Below are positions 23,545-31,958 of a stretch of 49,118 nucleotides of DNA, piece by piece. Source of the DNA: an uncultured Verrucomicrobia subdivision 3 bacterium. Its GTDB lineage: Bacteria; Verrucomicrobiota; Verrucomicrobiia; Limisphaerales; UBA11358. The notes beneath the pieces were generated by a model. It saw only the letters and a program-made list of their open reading frames with translations, did no database searches and was not told the origin of the DNA. Made by a program: the position numbers and the translations under genes. The stretch is taken from positions 1 through 49,118 of the forward strand of contig CAILDU010000070.1 in the NCBI GenBank assembly GCA_903833055.1. Reading direction: 5' to 3'. Numbering within the stretch: position 1 is the first letter of the stretch; every line of letters starts with the position of its first letter.

Positions 23545-24303
23545 ATGAGTGAAGCTCCCATTTTAAGCGTTGTCGCGCCTTGTTTCAACGAACAGGGAAA
23601 TTTGATTCCGCTTGTCACCGCCATTCGCGACGCGCTCGAACCGTTAAAAATTTCCTACGAAATTGTCATCGCCGACGATGTCAGCCGCGATGATTCTTGG
23701 AAAATTTTGCAGAAGTTAGGCGCTGACGACAAACGCATCCGCGCCGTGCGGCTCAATCGCAACTGCGGCCAATCCGCTGCCGTTTGGGCGGGCATTCAAG
23801 CGGCGACTGGCCGCTACATCGCGACGCTCGACGCCGATTTACAAAATCATCCGCGCGAATTGCCGCGTTTTCTCGAAGCGATTCAAAATGGAAACAGCGA
23901 TTGCGTCTGCGGCTCGCGCGTCGCCGCACGCGCGCAAGGTGATTCGTGGGTGCGCCAAGTTTCATCCAAGATTGCCAATGGCATTCGCAATCGTATTACG
24001 CACGAAACCGTCAGCGATTCCGCGTGCGGCTACCGGATTTTCAAACGCGAATGCGCAGCGCGCCTGAAATTTTTCAAAGGGATGCACCGTTTCATGCCGA
24101 CGCTGTTCCGCATCGAAGGTTTTGTCGTCACGGAAATCCCCATCAGCCATCACACACGGCTCACCGGCCAGAGCAATTACGGTGTGATGAACCGCCTGTT
24201 CGTCACCATCTACGATTTGTTCGCCGTGCGCTGGATGCAGAAACGGATGTTCCGTTTTGAAGTGAAGGAACAAATTAATTTTCCGCCGAGCCAGTCGAAA
24301 TAA
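23545..24303 (+). CDS. Family 2 glycosyltransferase (polyprenyl-phosphate sugar transferase type)
   Basis: The protein is 252 residues from MSEAPILSVVAPCFNEQG (ATG 23545). A TTG at 23539 overlapping the apt stop is a weaker option. The GT2 fold is shown by VVAPCFNEQGNL, IVIADDVSRDDSW, VRLNRNCGQSAAVWAGIQAA and the DAD motif in ATLDADLQNHP, followed by CGSRVAAR and CGYRIFKREC. It resembles DPM1/ArnC-type enzymes that load a sugar on a lipid carrier, but lacks their C-terminal membrane helices, so it probably acts at the cytoplasmic face. The C-terminal part contains ISHHTRLTGQSNYGVMNRLF. It follows apt by two bases and precedes a PAP2 phosphatase gene. Confidence 0.9.
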   Translation: MSEAPILSVVAPCFNEQGNLIPLVTAIRDALEPLKISYEIVIADDVSRDDSWKILQKLGADDKRIRAVRLNRNCGQSAAVWAGIQAATGRYIATLDADLQNHPRELPRFLEAIQNGNSDCVCGSRVAARAQGDSWVRQVSSKIANGIRNRITHETVSDSACGYRIFKRECAARLKFFKGMHRFMPTLFRIEGFVVTEIPISHHTRLTGQSNYGVMNRLFVTIYDLFAVRWMQKRMFRFEVKEQINFPPSQSK

Positions 24304-24306
24304 TTG

Positions 24307-24370
24307 GCCGCTAAAAAGCACAAAAGTCACAAAAATAAAAAGCCGGTTTTCTTTTGCGCTTTTTGGCGGC
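24307..24370. repeat. Inverted repeat with GC-capped A-rich arms (family A-like)
   Basis: The left arm GCCGCTAAAAAGCACAAAAG (24307-24326) matches the reverse complement of the right arm CTTTTGCGCTTTTTGGCGGC (24351-24370) at 18 of 20 positions. It occupies most of the gap between the glycosyltransferase and PAP2 genes and begins four bases after the stop codon. Confidence 0.72.
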
Positions 24371-24395
24371 TGATTTTCCCGCTACCTTTCCCGCG

Positions 24396-25091
24396 ATGCA
24401 CTGGCTGCAAACACTCGACACCGACCTGTTTTTATTTTTCAACCGGTCGCTCGTCAATCCGTTCTTCGACTGGCTCATGCCGATTTTGAGCGGCAGCAAC
24501 GGCGTAAAGACCCCGTTTTTATTGACCGCTATCGCCATTGGCCTCGCCCTATTCATCTTCGGCAACCGCCGTTTGCGGCTGTGCATGGTGTTCACACTTT
24601 TTATTGTCGCGACCAATGACGGTTTAATTTGCAACCCAATTAAACACGCCGTCGCGCGCGCGCGTCCGTTTGTCACGCTGCCAGAAGCGCGACTGTTCGG
24701 CATCGTCGGCAAAGGCTACATCCCGCCAGAAATAAATACCGACGGCGTGGACATGGCCGCTGGCAAAGGCAGCCACAACAGCATGCCGTCCGCGCACGCC
24801 GCCAACTGGTTCGCCGCCACAATGACGCTGTTTTTATTTTACCGGCGCAGCCTGTGGTTCATGTTGCCGCTGGCGTTCGGCGTCGCTTTTTCGCGCCTCT
24901 ACAACGGTGTGCATTATCCGAGTGACGTGCTGGCGGGTGCAATTATTGGCGCAGGTTACGCCGTGGCCGCAGCGGTCGCCATCGAAACTGCGTGGCAATT
25001 TTTTGGGAAGAAATATTTTCCGAACGCGTTCGCCAAAGCAACGTCGCTTGTGCCGAATTTGAATCTGAAAAATTCCCAGCGCAAAGATTAA
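24396..25091 (+). CDS. PAP2-family membrane phosphatase
   Basis: The protein is 231 residues from [16 protein letters not shown] (ATG 24396); a TTG start 14 codons earlier reads through repeat DNA. The three PAP2 signature motifs are present: [10 protein letters not shown] (KX6RP), [11 protein letters not shown] (PSxH) and [16 protein letters not shown] (SRX5HX3D). Several hydrophobic helices ([43 protein letters not shown]) place it in the membrane. Family members remove phosphate from lipid phosphates such as undecaprenyl pyrophosphate or phosphatidic acid. With the adjacent GT2 transferase, a role in lipid-linked sugar metabolism is plausible. The stop overlaps the convergent pdxJ stop by a few bases, so neither gene has a separate terminator. 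Confidence 0.9.
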   Translation: MHWLQTLDTDLFLFFNRSLVNPFFDWLMPILSGSNGVKTPFLLTAIAIGLALFIFGNRRLRLCMVFTLFIVATNDGLICNPIKHAVARARPFVTLPEARLFGIVGKGYIPPEINTDGVDMAAGKGSHNSMPSAHAANWFAATMTLFLFYRRSLWFMLPLAFGVAFSRLYNGVHYPSDVLAGAIIGAGYAVAAAVAIETAWQFFGKKYFPNAFAKATSLVPNLNLKNSQRKD

Positions 25092-25840
25092 GCGACGTAA
25101 TTTTTCATCGCCGCCAGCATTTCTTTGACGGCAGTTTCCATCCCGACGAACACCGCGCGGCTCACAAGACTGTGTCCGATATTCAATTCCACCAAATGCG
25201 GCACGCGAAAAAGTATCGCGAGATTTTCGTAATTCAAACCGTGGCCGGCATTCACTTTCAGACCAAGCGAATGCGCCTGTTCCGCGCCAGCAATGAGGCG
25301 CAGTAACTCCATTTTCGCTTTCCGCTTTCCGCTTTCCGCTTTTTGAAATTCTTCCGCAAAAGTTCCCGTGTGCAATTCAATAAATTGTGCGCCCGTGCGC
25401 GCGGCGGCGGCAATCTGCTTTTCGTCCGGTGCGATGAACAAACTCACTTCAATGCCCGCGTCGTTCATTCTTTTGCGCGTGTCCGTCAAAGATTTTTCCG
25501 CCGCGACCACATCAAGTCCGCCTTCCGTCGTCACTTCCAAGCGCCGCTCCGGCACGAGACAAACTATTTCGGGCTTTAGTTTCAAGGCGATTGCGACAAT
25601 CTCCGGCGCGTTCGCCATTTCCAAATTCAATCGCGTTTGAACTATTTCGCGCAGTTTCCAAATGTCGCGATCCTGAATGTGCCGACGATCTTCGCGCAGA
25701 TGCGCGGTAATACCGTGCGCGCCCGCCGTCTCGCAAATGCGCGCCGCCGCGACCGGATCCGGTTCACCAAATCCGCGACCGCGATAACGCGCCTCACGAA
25801 TCGTGGCGACGTGGTCAATATTAACGCCGAGCTTGAGCAT
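25088..25840 (-). CDS. pdxJ: Pyridoxine 5'-phosphate synthase
   Basis: The 250-residue TIM-barrel enzyme closes the ring of vitamin B6 (pyridoxine 5'-phosphate) from 1-deoxyxylulose-5-phosphate and aminoacetone phosphate. Family motifs are [93 protein letters not shown] and [16 protein letters not shown]. Residues about 166-178 ([13 protein letters not shown]) are encoded by a tandem 7-base word repeat rather than ordinary coding DNA. This lies in the variable loop after the ELHTG strand, so the active site should be intact. The start is four bases downstream of a secreted unknown gene, implying co-transcription. Confidence 0.95.
   Translation of the reverse strand: MLKLGVNIDHVATIREARYRGRGFGEPDPVAAARICETAGAHGITAHLREDRRHIQDRDIWKLREIVQTRLNLEMANAPEIVAIALKLKPEIVCLVPERRLEVTTEGGLDVVAAEKSLTDTRKRMNDAGIEVSLFIAPDEKQIAAAARTGAQFIELHTGTFAEEFQKAESGKRKAKMELLRLIAGAEQAHSLGLKVNAGHGLNYENLAILFRVPHLVELNIGHSLVSRAVFVGMETAVKEMLAAMKNYVA
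25315..25344 (-). repeat. Heptamer CTTTCCG tandem inside pdxJ
   Basis: The + strand shows TCGCTTTCCGCTTTCCGCTT followed by TCCGCTTTTT, that is, the 7-base word CTTTCCG repeated about three times plus partial copies. It is translated on the minus strand as [10 protein letters not shown]. The word-tandem structure is the same style as the dispersed elements at gene ends in this window. Confidence 0.68.
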
Positions 25841-25844
25841 GAAA

Positions 25845-27356
25845 TTATTTGGACGGCGCGGGCAATCCGGCGGGCGGACGCGGGTGAAGATTTTTCAACG
25901 ATGAACGTTGCGGCAATCGCAAGTCGCAGCCGGGAAAATTTGGCGCTTCCAGCCAGTTACCCAGTGCCAGCATTTCCACGGCGGTAAAAATCCCCGGCGA
26001 CTTGCGCGTGAATGTCATTTGATCCGGCGCGATCTGGAAAATTTCCGTGACGGTATTGCCCAGCTTCGGCGCAGTTTTTTGAATCCATTTCATTGCCGCC
26101 GATTCACCACCCAGCTGCCGGTGTGACGTAAGCACAAAACCCAGCTGGCTCAAGTTCAGCGCGGTCGGTAGCCGTTCCGCCGTGATTTCCCAATGGTAAA
26201 ACACGAGATTTTTTTCCGCGAGCCGCTGGAATAATTCCGGCGGCAGTGGCTTGGAACGCGGCGTATTCGGAAACGCGCCCGCCAATAAAAATTGTCCCGC
26301 TGGCTCGTTGACCACACGCATGAACGGCGAGATGAACGGCACACCGGTGAGAAAAATTTCATTATTCGTCAGCGTCAGTTTAGACGACGCCAGAAACATT
26401 CCCGGCGCGCCCGGCTGCGGTTGAACGAGCGGCTGCAACCGCGCGTAAGCCTGCGCCAGCGCATCCGCCGCTTTGGCGACGGGCAACGCAGCAAAAGTCT
26501 GATACGGAATCTGCGCCATCGCCCAGGTGAAATACTGGTTTGGCGTCGGCGAAAGCTGGTAAGCCTGCGCCCACGGTTGCGCCGCGAACCACTTCGAGAA
26601 ACCGCGCACAGCGGTGAAACTCACGAACGGCTGGTGCAACGTATTCGTCGGCACGCGCCACGGTTCCAGATTCAACGCCAGATTTTCGGGGAAATAAAAT
26701 TTGCCGTTGATGCGCAAATTGTCATCCGGCGCGGTCACGGTGAACTGCGTTTCCGGCATGCCCAGCGTTATCAAATCAGGATTCCATTGCGCGAGGTTCG
26801 GCCAATTCACGTCAAGCACGAGCCACGCATTCTTGTCAACCGGCTGAAATATTTTTTTGAAAAGAGAATTGCCCAAAGTCGATGAATTCGCGTCGGGAAC
26901 AAAAGTCAACCAGCCATCGGAAAATTTGAATCCAGTCGTCGGAAAAAACAGCTTCAAACTTGTCTGCCAAATTTGTGCCCGCGCGGTGTCGAGCTGAATG
27001 ACGATGGCCACTTGCGGTTTGCCGTTCGCCGCCGCGCGCGTTTCTAAAAACCATTCCGACTTCTGCAAATCATCGAACAGCGGACGCAGTTTCGCCGCGC
27101 CGTCCGCGACCGTTACGCCCGTGTTTTTTTGCAGCCAGCCCGCGAGCCAGACAGACAAACGATTCGCCGTTTGCGCGCGCAACACCACCGCTTCGGCGGA
27201 ACAAAATTCATTCGTGAACGCGGAAAAGTTGGCGGCGGCGGAAATTTTTTGCGCGCCCGCAAAATGGATTTGCGCGATCAAGTCCGGCTGCGGCAACGCC
27301 GCGCGGACATTGACCACGGCCAGCCACAACGTAAATAGTAAAAAAATCTTCTTCAT
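25845..27356 (-). CDS. Secreted protein of unknown function (about 500 residues)
   Basis: The product is 503 residues from [19 protein letters not shown], a clear signal peptide. Longer readings add non-signal sequence and would overlap the divergent gene region. I recognise no named family. The chain looks like a soluble mixed alpha/beta protein with repeated blocks such as [54 protein letters not shown] and [19 protein letters not shown]. It ends in a Pro-rich tail ([12 protein letters not shown]). The conserved-looking block [17 protein letters not shown] is reminiscent of verrucomicrobial conserved exported proteins, but this is a weak impression. pdxJ follows four bases downstream, although no functional link between them is evident. 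Confidence 0.7.
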   Translation of the reverse strand: MKKIFLLFTLWLAVVNVRAALPQPDLIAQIHFAGAQKISAAANFSAFTNEFCSAEAVVLRAQTANRLSVWLAGWLQKNTGVTVADGAAKLRPLFDDLQKSEWFLETRAAANGKPQVAIVIQLDTARAQIWQTSLKLFFPTTGFKFSDGWLTFVPDANSSTLGNSLFKKIFQPVDKNAWLVLDVNWPNLAQWNPDLITLGMPETQFTVTAPDDNLRINGKFYFPENLALNLEPWRVPTNTLHQPFVSFTAVRGFSKWFAAQPWAQAYQLSPTPNQYFTWAMAQIPYQTFAALPVAKAADALAQAYARLQPLVQPQPGAPGMFLASSKLTLTNNEIFLTGVPFISPFMRVVNEPAGQFLLAGAFPNTPRSKPLPPELFQRLAEKNLVFYHWEITAERLPTALNLSQLGFVLTSHRQLGGESAAMKWIQKTAPKLGNTVTEIFQIAPDQMTFTRKSPGIFTAVEMLALGNWLEAPNFPGCDLRLPQRSSLKNLHPRPPAGLPAPSK

Positions 27357-27470
27357 CGGGTGCATTTCTGTGCCAAATCCACCGCTGTTTTGCAATCGCA
27401 AAGACACGAAGACCATTGGCAAAATTCAATTTCAGATTGCCGCGCCGCCGAAATCGCGCTTTCATTCCGC

Positions 27471-27929
27471 GTGCTGAAACTGCGAAACCTGCTTAAATAC
27501 TGGCTGCCACCGCTCGCGTGGATGTGCCTGATTTTTTCCGCGTCCGCCGACACTCAATCTTACCAGCACACCACTTCGCTGTTTGAACCGCTGCTGCATC
27601 GGATGTTCCCGATGATGTCGCAGGCGCACATCGAACTCATTCATCATCTTTTCCGTAAAGTTGGACATCTCACCGAATACGCCCTGCTCGCCCTGCTCCT
27701 CTGGCGCGCGATTCGCCAGCCACAAAAAAACGAGCGGCGGCCTTGGCGTTGGGACGAAGCCGGATTATCGCTCGCCATTATTTTTCTCTACGCCGCCAGC
27801 GACGAACTCCATCAAGTTTTCGTCGCCCTCCGCACCGCGCTTGTTTCAGATGTCATCATTGATACGACCGGCGGTGCGATTGGTTTGCTCCTGCTTTGGA
27901 GCATCGGGAAAATCTTAAAACACTGGTAA
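27471..27929 (+). CDS. VanZ-like membrane protein
   Basis: The product is 152 residues from a GTG at 27471 (VLKLRNLLKYWLPPLAWM). An ATG at 27360 would add 37 hydrophilic residues and sit three bases from the divergent gene's start, so it is less likely. The VanZ-family pattern is visible: a first helix PPLAWMCLIFSASADTQ, then HHLFRKVGHLTEYALLALLLWRAI, AIIFLYAASDELHQVFV, and the final helix ALVSDVIIDTTGGAIGLLLLW. The conserved acidic and polar residues (K/H/E in KVGHLTEY, DELHQ, DVIIDTTG) are in place. The family is widespread, with an ill-defined role in the envelope. The gene stops two bases before the comEC-like gene, so they share a transcript. Confidence 0.85.
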   Translation: MLKLRNLLKYWLPPLAWMCLIFSASADTQSYQHTTSLFEPLLHRMFPMMSQAHIELIHHLFRKVGHLTEYALLALLLWRAIRQPQKNERRPWRWDEAGLSLAIIFLYAASDELHQVFVALRTALVSDVIIDTTGGAIGLLLLWSIGKILKHW

Positions 27930-27930
27930 A

Positions 27931-30285
27931 ATGAATCGTCCGCTCGCCAGCGTCGTCATGGCTTACGCCGCCGGACTGCTGCTCGCGCAAATTTTTCAAC
28001 CACCGCCCGCCGTGCTGCTTGGAATTACGGCTGTAATTTTAATTCTCACGCTCGCATCAGCAAAACTTCGTCCGTATTCCTTTTGGCCATTGCTCGCGCT
28101 GGCTGGCTGGACAAATTTTATTTGCCAGACGGCCGTCGTTTCACCGAATGATTTGCGGACGCAACTCGGCAACGAACCCGCAATCGTCACTGTTCGCGGC
28201 GAACTTTCCGAAACGCCGCGCTTAAAAATCACCGTTCGCGACGATGCGGAAAACTGGCGCAACGTCGCCCGCGTCCGCGTCACTGAAATCTCGCGCGTAG
28301 GAAATTTTATTCCCGCCAGCGGCGAAATTCTTGTCATCACGCCTAACATTCTTGGCACAAATTATTTTGCCGGACAGCGCGTGGAAATTTCCGGCGTCAT
28401 CGCGCGCCCGCCGCCGCCGCTCGCCGACGGACTTTTTGATTTTGAAAATTATCTCGCCACGCGCGGCATTTATTACCAGCTCAAAACCGAGTCCACTAAC
28501 GATTGGAAATTGCTCCCGCCAATTTTACCAAACGCGCCGCTCACCGACCGTTTTTTAAGTTGGTCAAAAAATACGCTCGCGCTCGGTTTACCCAATGAAG
28601 ACGAGCCTTTAAGACTCTTGTGGGCGATGACTCTGGGCTGGCGAACCGCCTTCACCGGCGACATCGGCGAACCCTTTTTGCGTGCCGGCACGATGCACAT
28701 GTTCGCGATTGATGGCTTAAGAATCGCACTGCTCTCCGGCATGATTGTCGCCCTGCTCCGCGCGCTGCGCGTCTCGCGCGCGTGGTGCGGCGCGATCGCC
28801 GTGCCGACGATCTGGTTTTACACCGCCGCGACCGGCTGGGAGCCGTCCGCCATCCGCGCGTCCGTGATGATGACCATCGTCCTCGGCGGCTGGGCGCTCA
28901 AACGTCCGAGCGATTTGCTGAACTCCCTCGCCGCCGCCGCGTTCGTGATTCTGCTGTGGAATCCGCTCCAGCTTTTTGAAGCCAGCTTTCAACTTTCATT
29001 TTTCGTCATGCTCATCATCGCGCTCATGCTGCCGAAATTAAATGAATTCTTCGACCGGCTGCTCAAACCCGACGAACTACTGCCCGACGAACTCGTTTCC
29101 CGCTGGAAAAAATCCGGTCGCTGGCTCGCGCGTAAACTCGCGCGCTACTGTGGACTTTCCTTCGCCGCTTGGATTGGTTCATTACCACTTTCCGGAAAAT
29201 ACTTTCACCTGTTCAGCCCCGTCTCAACCTTCGCCAACATCCTTGCCGTGCCGCTCGGAACCTTTGCGCTCATGGCGAATCTCGGCGCGCTCGTGTGCGG
29301 CCACTGGCTGCCGTGGTTCACCGAACTCTTCAATCACGCCGCGTGGTTTTTCATGGTGGCGATGACGTGGGTCAGCGTCGAGGCCGCCAAAATTCCCGGC
29401 GCGTATTTTTACGTTCCCGAACCGACGCTCGCCACGATTGCGATTTATTACGCCGCCGTCATCGCCATTTTTAGCGGCTGGTTTTCAACGCGAAAGAGAA
29501 TTTTTCTGGGCGCGGCAATTTTATTTTTCATTGGCGGAATTTATTTCTGGCAATGGCAAACCTCGCGCGACGAAACCGATTTGACCGTGCTGCCGCTCAA
29601 TGGCGGCCACGCGATTTACGTTGATGCCGACGGACGCGCGAACGACTGGCTCATCAATTGCGGCAATGAAAACGCGGTTAATTTCACGCTCAAAGATTTT
29701 CTGCGCGCGCAAGGCGTGAACACGCTTCCGCGCCTGATTTTGACCGAAGGCGACATGAAAAATGTCGGCGGCGCGCAAACACTCGACGAACTTTTTCACG
29801 TCGGCGAACTGTGGACGAGTGATGTGAAATTCCGCTCGGCAAATTACCGCGACACTCTTGCCGCATTTGAAAAGCCGACAATGCGCCACAAGATTTTGAA
29901 TTGCGAGAACACGATTGGCTGCTGGCAGATTTTATTTCCCAACGCGACGGATAATTTTGAAAAAGCCGATGACAGCCCGCTCGTGCTGGTTGGAAATTTT
30001 CGCGGCACGAAAGTTTTGCTGCTCTCCGATTTGAGCCGTGCCGGACAAAGCGATCTGCTCGCCACCACCAATGATTTGCGCGCCGACATCGTGGTCGCCG
30101 GATTGCCGACGGCAGGCGAGCCGTTGTGCGACGCGCTGATTGACGCGATCCGGCCGCGCGTCATCGTCATCGCGGATTCGGAATTTCCCGCCACGCGCCG
30201 CGCCAGCCGCGCCTTGCGCGAACGGCTGGAGCAGAAAAAAAATTCCCGTGATTTACACGCGCACCGCCGGCGCGGTGAAAATTGA
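27931..30285 (+). CDS. ComEC/Rec2-family protein with degraded catalytic site
   Basis: The 784-residue protein has ComEC architecture: two N-terminal membrane segments, a DUF4131-like domain with ITVRGELSETPR and AGQRVEISGVIARPPP, the multi-helix competence domain (about 225-530), and a C-terminal metallo-beta-lactamase-like domain (about 550-775). ComEC forms the inner-membrane DNA uptake channel. Key positions are altered. The usual HxxAISGLH reads MHMFAIDGLRI (His256 kept, Ser to Asp261, His to Arg264). In the hydrolase domain the HxHxDH metal motif reads LTEGDMKNVGG (residues 604-614), lacking both histidines; the LDVGQGD segment is replaced by LPLNGGHAI. Nuclease activity is therefore unlikely. 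It overlaps nothing, and its end is separated from folB by a perfect palindrome. Confidence 0.9.
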   Translation: MNRPLASVVMAYAAGLLLAQIFQPPPAVLLGITAVILILTLASAKLRPYSFWPLLALAGWTNFICQTAVVSPNDLRTQLGNEPAIVTVRGELSETPRLKITVRDDAENWRNVARVRVTEISRVGNFIPASGEILVITPNILGTNYFAGQRVEISGVIARPPPPLADGLFDFENYLATRGIYYQLKTESTNDWKLLPPILPNAPLTDRFLSWSKNTLALGLPNEDEPLRLLWAMTLGWRTAFTGDIGEPFLRAGTMHMFAIDGLRIALLSGMIVALLRALRVSRAWCGAIAVPTIWFYTAATGWEPSAIRASVMMTIVLGGWALKRPSDLLNSLAAAAFVILLWNPLQLFEASFQLSFFVMLIIALMLPKLNEFFDRLLKPDELLPDELVSRWKKSGRWLARKLARYCGLSFAAWIGSLPLSGKYFHLFSPVSTFANILAVPLGTFALMANLGALVCGHWLPWFTELFNHAAWFFMVAMTWVSVEAAKIPGAYFYVPEPTLATIAIYYAAVIAIFSGWFSTRKRIFLGAAILFFIGGIYFWQWQTSRDETDLTVLPLNGGHAIYVDADGRANDWLINCGNENAVNFTLKDFLRAQGVNTLPRLILTEGDMKNVGGAQTLDELFHVGELWTSDVKFRSANYRDTLAAFEKPTMRHKILNCENTIGCWQILFPNATDNFEKADDSPLVLVGNFRGTKVLLLSDLSRAGQSDLLATTNDLRADIVVAGLPTAGEPLCDALIDAIRPRVIVIADSEFPATRRASRALRERLEQKKNSRDLHAHRRRGEN

Positions 30286-30342
30286 AACGGACGAAGCCGG
30301 TTGGAAATTGGAAACAATGGACGGACAGAAGTTTTGATTTGG

Positions 30343-30407
30343 TCTCACGCAAAGACGCAAAGTTTGAAGCAGCAGATTTCTTTGCGCCTTTGCGTCTTTG
30401 CGTGAGA
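30343..30407. repeat. Perfect 20-base inverted repeat of CTTTGCGN octamers (family A)
   Basis: The left arm TCTCACGCAAAGACGCAAAG (30343-30362) is the exact reverse complement of the right arm CTTTGCGTCTTTGCGTGAGA (30388-30407). A further CTTTGCGC word lies just inside the right arm. The right arm ends on the base before the folB stop codon. It lies in the convergent comEC/folB gap, so it could work as a bidirectional terminator. Upstream of it, 30286-30342 shows nothing recognisable. Confidence 0.85.
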
Positions 30408-30758
30408 TTATCTTCCTCCGCTCCTGAAGAAAACGGAAACATAGCGCGCCTGCGGAATGATGAATTTTTTCACCTCAACGGTGACGGCTGGCGGCTTGAA
30501 CTCGACCAAAATTAAACCGGCAATGTCGGCGGCGAGCTTTTCAATCAGCTTCCATTCGCGGCCTTCGCCAAACTTTAGAAGTTTTTGCGTGACGGCATAA
30601 TAATCAATCGTATCAACGATGGCATCGCTGGTCGCGGCGGCGGAAAAATCGGATTCCAGCGCCACCGTCAGCAGCAAACGCTGCGGCTGCGCGCGTTCCG
30701 CATCCGGCACGCCCACGCGGTAAAACACTTCGAGGTCAACGATGGAAATCTGTGACAT
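30408..30758 (-). CDS. folB: Dihydroneopterin aldolase
   Basis: The 116-residue enzyme converts dihydroneopterin to 6-hydroxymethyl-dihydropterin and glycolaldehyde in folate synthesis. FolB marks are the N-terminal ISIVDLEVFYRVGVPDAERAQPQRL (Glu in the ERAQPQ segment), the tyrosine stretch VDTIDYYAVTQKLL, the GREWKLIEKLAADIAGLIL helix, and the C-terminal VTVEVKKFIIPQ with the conserved Lys. The length is typical (115-120). The start codon directly follows the stop of the HAD-Nudix gene, with zero bases between. The two genes are therefore one transcription unit, and the upstream gene is a candidate for the dephosphorylation steps before FolB. Confidence 0.93.
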   Translation of the reverse strand: MSQISIVDLEVFYRVGVPDAERAQPQRLLLTVALESDFSAAATSDAIVDTIDYYAVTQKLLKFGEGREWKLIEKLAADIAGLILVEFKPPAVTVEVKKFIIPQARYVSVFFRSGGR

Positions 30759-31844
30759 TTATGATTTACGATTGGCGATTTTGGATTTGGAAACGGCGTC
30801 GAGCAGAATTTTTGTCGGCTTGTTCAACTTCAGCCGCTTCGCCTCGGCGAGTTTGAGCCATTGAAATTCCCGCGCCTCCTCGTTCAGCACGACGCGCGGA
30901 TTTTTGGCGACGCACTTGCAGGTGTAATTCAGCAAAACAAAATGCGCGTCGCGGTAAAATTCCTTCGAGCTGATGCAGTCCTGCACGATGACGAATTTGA
31001 TGTCCGTGATGTTCAGCGCCGTCTCTTCTTTGATTTCGCGGCGCAAGGCGGCGAGCGAACTTTCGCCGCGCTTGATTTTGCCGCCGGGAATGCCCCACAA
31101 GCCCGACCATTTATGCGTGCGGATCATCAGCACTTCGTTTTTAGAATTGAAAATCAGCGCACCAACCGTCGCGAGCGGCGGCTCGAGGTTGTCCTCGAGT
31201 TGAACTGGCTGGAGGTGAAATTTATTTTTCACCAACACGCGCTTGAGTTCGTCAAGATGCTCCACGATGAGGTCAGGCTTGGCGGCGCGCAATTGTTCCA
31301 GCGTGTTGTAGCCGGTCAGCACGGCGCAGGAATGGATGCCGCCGTGGCGCGCGGTCTCAATGTCGTGTTCCATGTCGCCGATGAAAAGCGTTTCGTCGGG
31401 CTTGAGATTATTTTCGCGGAGAATGTCGTGGATTTTTTCGCGCTTGTCCCAAACGTCGGTGTAAGGCTTGTCGAGAAACGCGTCGAAGCCGGTGACCTTG
31501 CATTGCGTCGCAAAATAATCGCCGTGGACGGTGCTCAAAAGAAACGTGCGAATCTTTTGTGCGCGGCAAAATTCCAAAAACGCGCGCGCGTGCGGCAGTT
31601 CAATCACGGAATCTTGCGACTGGCCGAATTCGTGATGAAACCATGTTTCCAATTGATCCATCGGCACGTCGGGCGTGTGGCGGTCGTAAAATTTTTTGAA
31701 CGGCAGCGTGAACTCGGCGCGAAATTTATCGAGCGACATCGCGGTCTTGCCGGATTGCGTGAGAACGTAGTTGGACGCCTTCAACACGGCGGGCAAATCG
31801 TCCACCAAAGTTCCTGACCAGTCAAAAATAATGTTGCGGATCAC
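30759..31844 (-). CDS. HAD-family phosphatase fused to a Nudix hydrolase
   Basis: The 361-residue protein has two enzyme domains. Residues 1-205 form a HAD-type phosphatase (nucleophile Asp8 in FDWSGTLVDDL, LLSTVH motif II, Lys in DKREKI, GDMEHD with Asp157 and Asp161). The second Asp of the usual DxDGT motif is Ser10, which may alter the acid/base step. Residues about 222-350 form a Nudix domain with IPGGKIKRGESS and REIKEETAL (Nudix box about 255-278; the last Gly of the box is Ala). Nudix enzymes remove pyrophosphate from nucleotide-like substrates. The gene directly abuts folB, so a joint role in dephosphorylating dihydroneopterin triphosphate is an attractive inference. The last residues (SKSKIANRKS) come from repeat-type DNA. 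General housekeeping remains an alternative. Confidence 0.88.
   Translation of the reverse strand: MIRNIIFDWSGTLVDDLPAVLKASNYVLTQSGKTAMSLDKFRAEFTLPFKKFYDRHTPDVPMDQLETWFHHEFGQSQDSVIELPHARAFLEFCRAQKIRTFLLSTVHGDYFATQCKVTGFDAFLDKPYTDVWDKREKIHDILRENNLKPDETLFIGDMEHDIETARHGGIHSCAVLTGYNTLEQLRAAKPDLIVEHLDELKRVLVKNKFHLQPVQLEDNLEPPLATVGALIFNSKNEVLMIRTHKWSGLWGIPGGKIKRGESSLAALRREIKEETALNITDIKFVIVQDCISSKEFYRDAHFVLLNYTCKCVAKNPRVVLNEEAREFQWLKLAEAKRLKLNKPTKILLDAVSKSKIANRKS
30762..30790 (-). repeat. GATTTACGATTGGCGATTTT-type word repeat at the 3' end of the HAD-Nudix gene
   Basis: The words GATTTACGATTGGCGATTTT and GGATTTGG overlap the last codons of the HAD-Nudix gene and supply its stop. They are of the same style as the intragenic word repeats elsewhere in this window. 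Confidence 0.5.
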
Positions 31845-31852
31845 GAAATTGA

Positions 31853-31949
31853 TTTAACCGCAAAGAGCGCAAAGAACACAGAGAAAAATTTCGGGGAGGT
31901 TGAAGTAATTTGATTTCTCTTTGTGTTCTTTGCGCTCTTTGTGGTTAAA
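31853..31949. repeat. Long inverted repeat of CTTTGTG/CTTTGCG words (family A) at a divergent junction
   Basis: The left arm 31853-31886 (TTTAACCGCAAAGAGCGCAA, then AGAACACAGAGAAA) is complementary to the right arm 31914-31949 (CTCTTTGTGTTCTTTGCGCT, then CTTTGTGGTTAAA), with a 2-base indel and one mismatch. The loop is about 27 bases. It fills nearly all of the gap between the HAD-Nudix start and the pseudouridine synthase start, where both promoters should be. Confidence 0.85.
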
Positions 31950-31958
31950 TTTTTTGAA

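Noticed and set aside
27360-27470. ATG at 27360 as the VanZ-like gene start
   Set aside because: It adds 37 hydrophilic residues absent from the family and leaves only three bases to the divergent gene start; GTG 27471 gives a normal membrane-protein start.
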